Positions 6,669 to 6,971 of a DNA stretch of 6,971 nucleotides are shown here, piece after piece. The stretch comes from Chthoniobacter sp. GTDB taxonomy: Bacteria; Verrucomicrobiota; Verrucomicrobiia; Chthoniobacterales; Chthoniobacteraceae. Each line of letters begins with the position of its first letter. The stretch's first letter is position 1. The stretch is from assembly GCA_025352865.1 (NCBI GenBank), contig JANXSB010000693.1:1-6971 (forward strand). Direction: 5' to 3'. Position numbers and translations under genes: made by a program. The notes under the pieces are model-generated. The model was not told where the DNA came from. It saw nothing but the letters and a program-made list of their open reading frames with translations, and searched no databases.

Positions 6669-6971
6669 TCAGCGCACCCCGGCGAGCGTCGCGGTTTTCC
6701 AGACCCACGGGAGGCTGAGCGCGGCGGTGGCGTTCCAGCCGAGGAAGAAGAGGCGCATCTGCCACGGGGCGTACGGGCGTGCGCGCCAGAGGAGGAGGGC
6801 GTCGGCGGTGAAAAAGGCCGCGCCGCCGGTGAGGGCGGCGGCGATCCAAGGGTCGTGCGCAAAGTGCCAGACGAGGGCGGATTCGGTGGTGAGAAAGGCG
6901 ACCATGATCGCCTTCGATGCGCGAATGCCGATGGCGACGGCGGTGGTCCGGCGACCGGCGGCGCGGTCGGG
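6669..6971 (-). CDS. UbiA-type prenyltransferase, C-terminal fragment
   Basis: The last 100 residues of a protein whose N-terminus lies beyond the right edge. It opens with PDRAAGRRTTAVAIG, which matches the end of the second Asp-rich motif and following D-x-x-A-G-[KR]-R-T pattern of membrane prenyltransferases of the UbiA superfamily. These transfer a polyprenyl chain to an aromatic or other acceptor, for quinone, heme O or related lipids. Three hydrophobic segments follow (about fragment residues 22-38, 42-62 and 72-92: e.g. WIAAALTGGAAFFTADALLLW and MRLFFLGWNATAALSLPWVW), fitting the last helices of the nine-helix fold. The substrate cannot be told: UbiA, MenA-like or other members are all possible. 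It precedes rpsB on the same strand. An internal ATG at 6905 is not the true start because the motif lies before it. Confidence 0.75.
   Translation of the reverse strand, partial: PDRAAGRRTTAVAIGIRASKAIMVAFLTTESALVWHFAHDPWIAAALTGGAAFFTADALLLWRARPYAPWQMRLFFLGWNATAALSLPWVWKTATLAGVR

Noticed and set aside
5000..6718. Several plus-strand frames opposite tsf and rpsB (260, 312 and 202 codons)
   Set aside because: All are antisense to strongly conserved translation genes and show no recognisable motif; they arise from GC-rich codon composition.

Overview
High-GC bacterial chromosome (most third codon positions are G or C), densely coding, with no mobile element, CRISPR array, rRNA or tRNA seen. 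The mix of protein styles (EF-Ts and S2 with typical bacterial signatures, a short lipoprotein amidase, a Pro/Lys/Ala-rich secreted protein, poor use of Shine-Dalgarno sequences) fits Verrucomicrobiota, perhaps Opitutales. This placement is an inference from general resemblance, not a search result.

Layout from left to right. (1) Minus strand, 1-1372: N-terminal 457 residues of an exported thioredoxin-fold DUF255 (YyaL/SSP411-type) protein, cut by the left edge. (2) Plus strand, 1362-2054: an N-acetylmuramoyl-L-alanine amidase lipoprotein. Its start codon lies inside the first codons of the divergent DUF255 gene. (3) Minus strand, 2064-2873: an unrecognised secreted protein with a long Pro/Ala/Lys linker and a charged helical C-terminus, convergent with the amidase. 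(4) Plus strand, 2995-4116: alanine racemase (alr), starting at GTG, divergent from gene 3 across a 121-bp gap. (5) Plus strand, 4191-4556 and 4553-4819: a RelE/ParE-fold-like protein and a small single-span membrane protein, overlapping by GTGA. (6) A strong bidirectional terminator at 4850-4899. (7) Minus strand: a UbiA-type prenyltransferase C-terminus (6669-6971, cut by the right edge), then rpsB (5855-6580) and tsf (4910-5761), the classical S2/EF-Ts pair, ending at that terminator.

Functional themes: two genes serve peptidoglycan (the amidase cleaves the stem peptide from glycan; Alr makes D-alanine for it). rpsB and tsf serve translation. The remaining genes have no obvious pathway link. 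There are no gaps above 300 bases; the longest is the 121-bp alr divergent region.

I do not see a clear new multi-gene system. The points most worth a second look are the overlapping divergent starts at 1362-1372, an almost identical 32-bp duplication inside tsf, the coupled RelE-like/membrane-protein pair with no recognisable antitoxin, and a shared CCTATG start context with no Shine-Dalgarno on three minus-strand genes.
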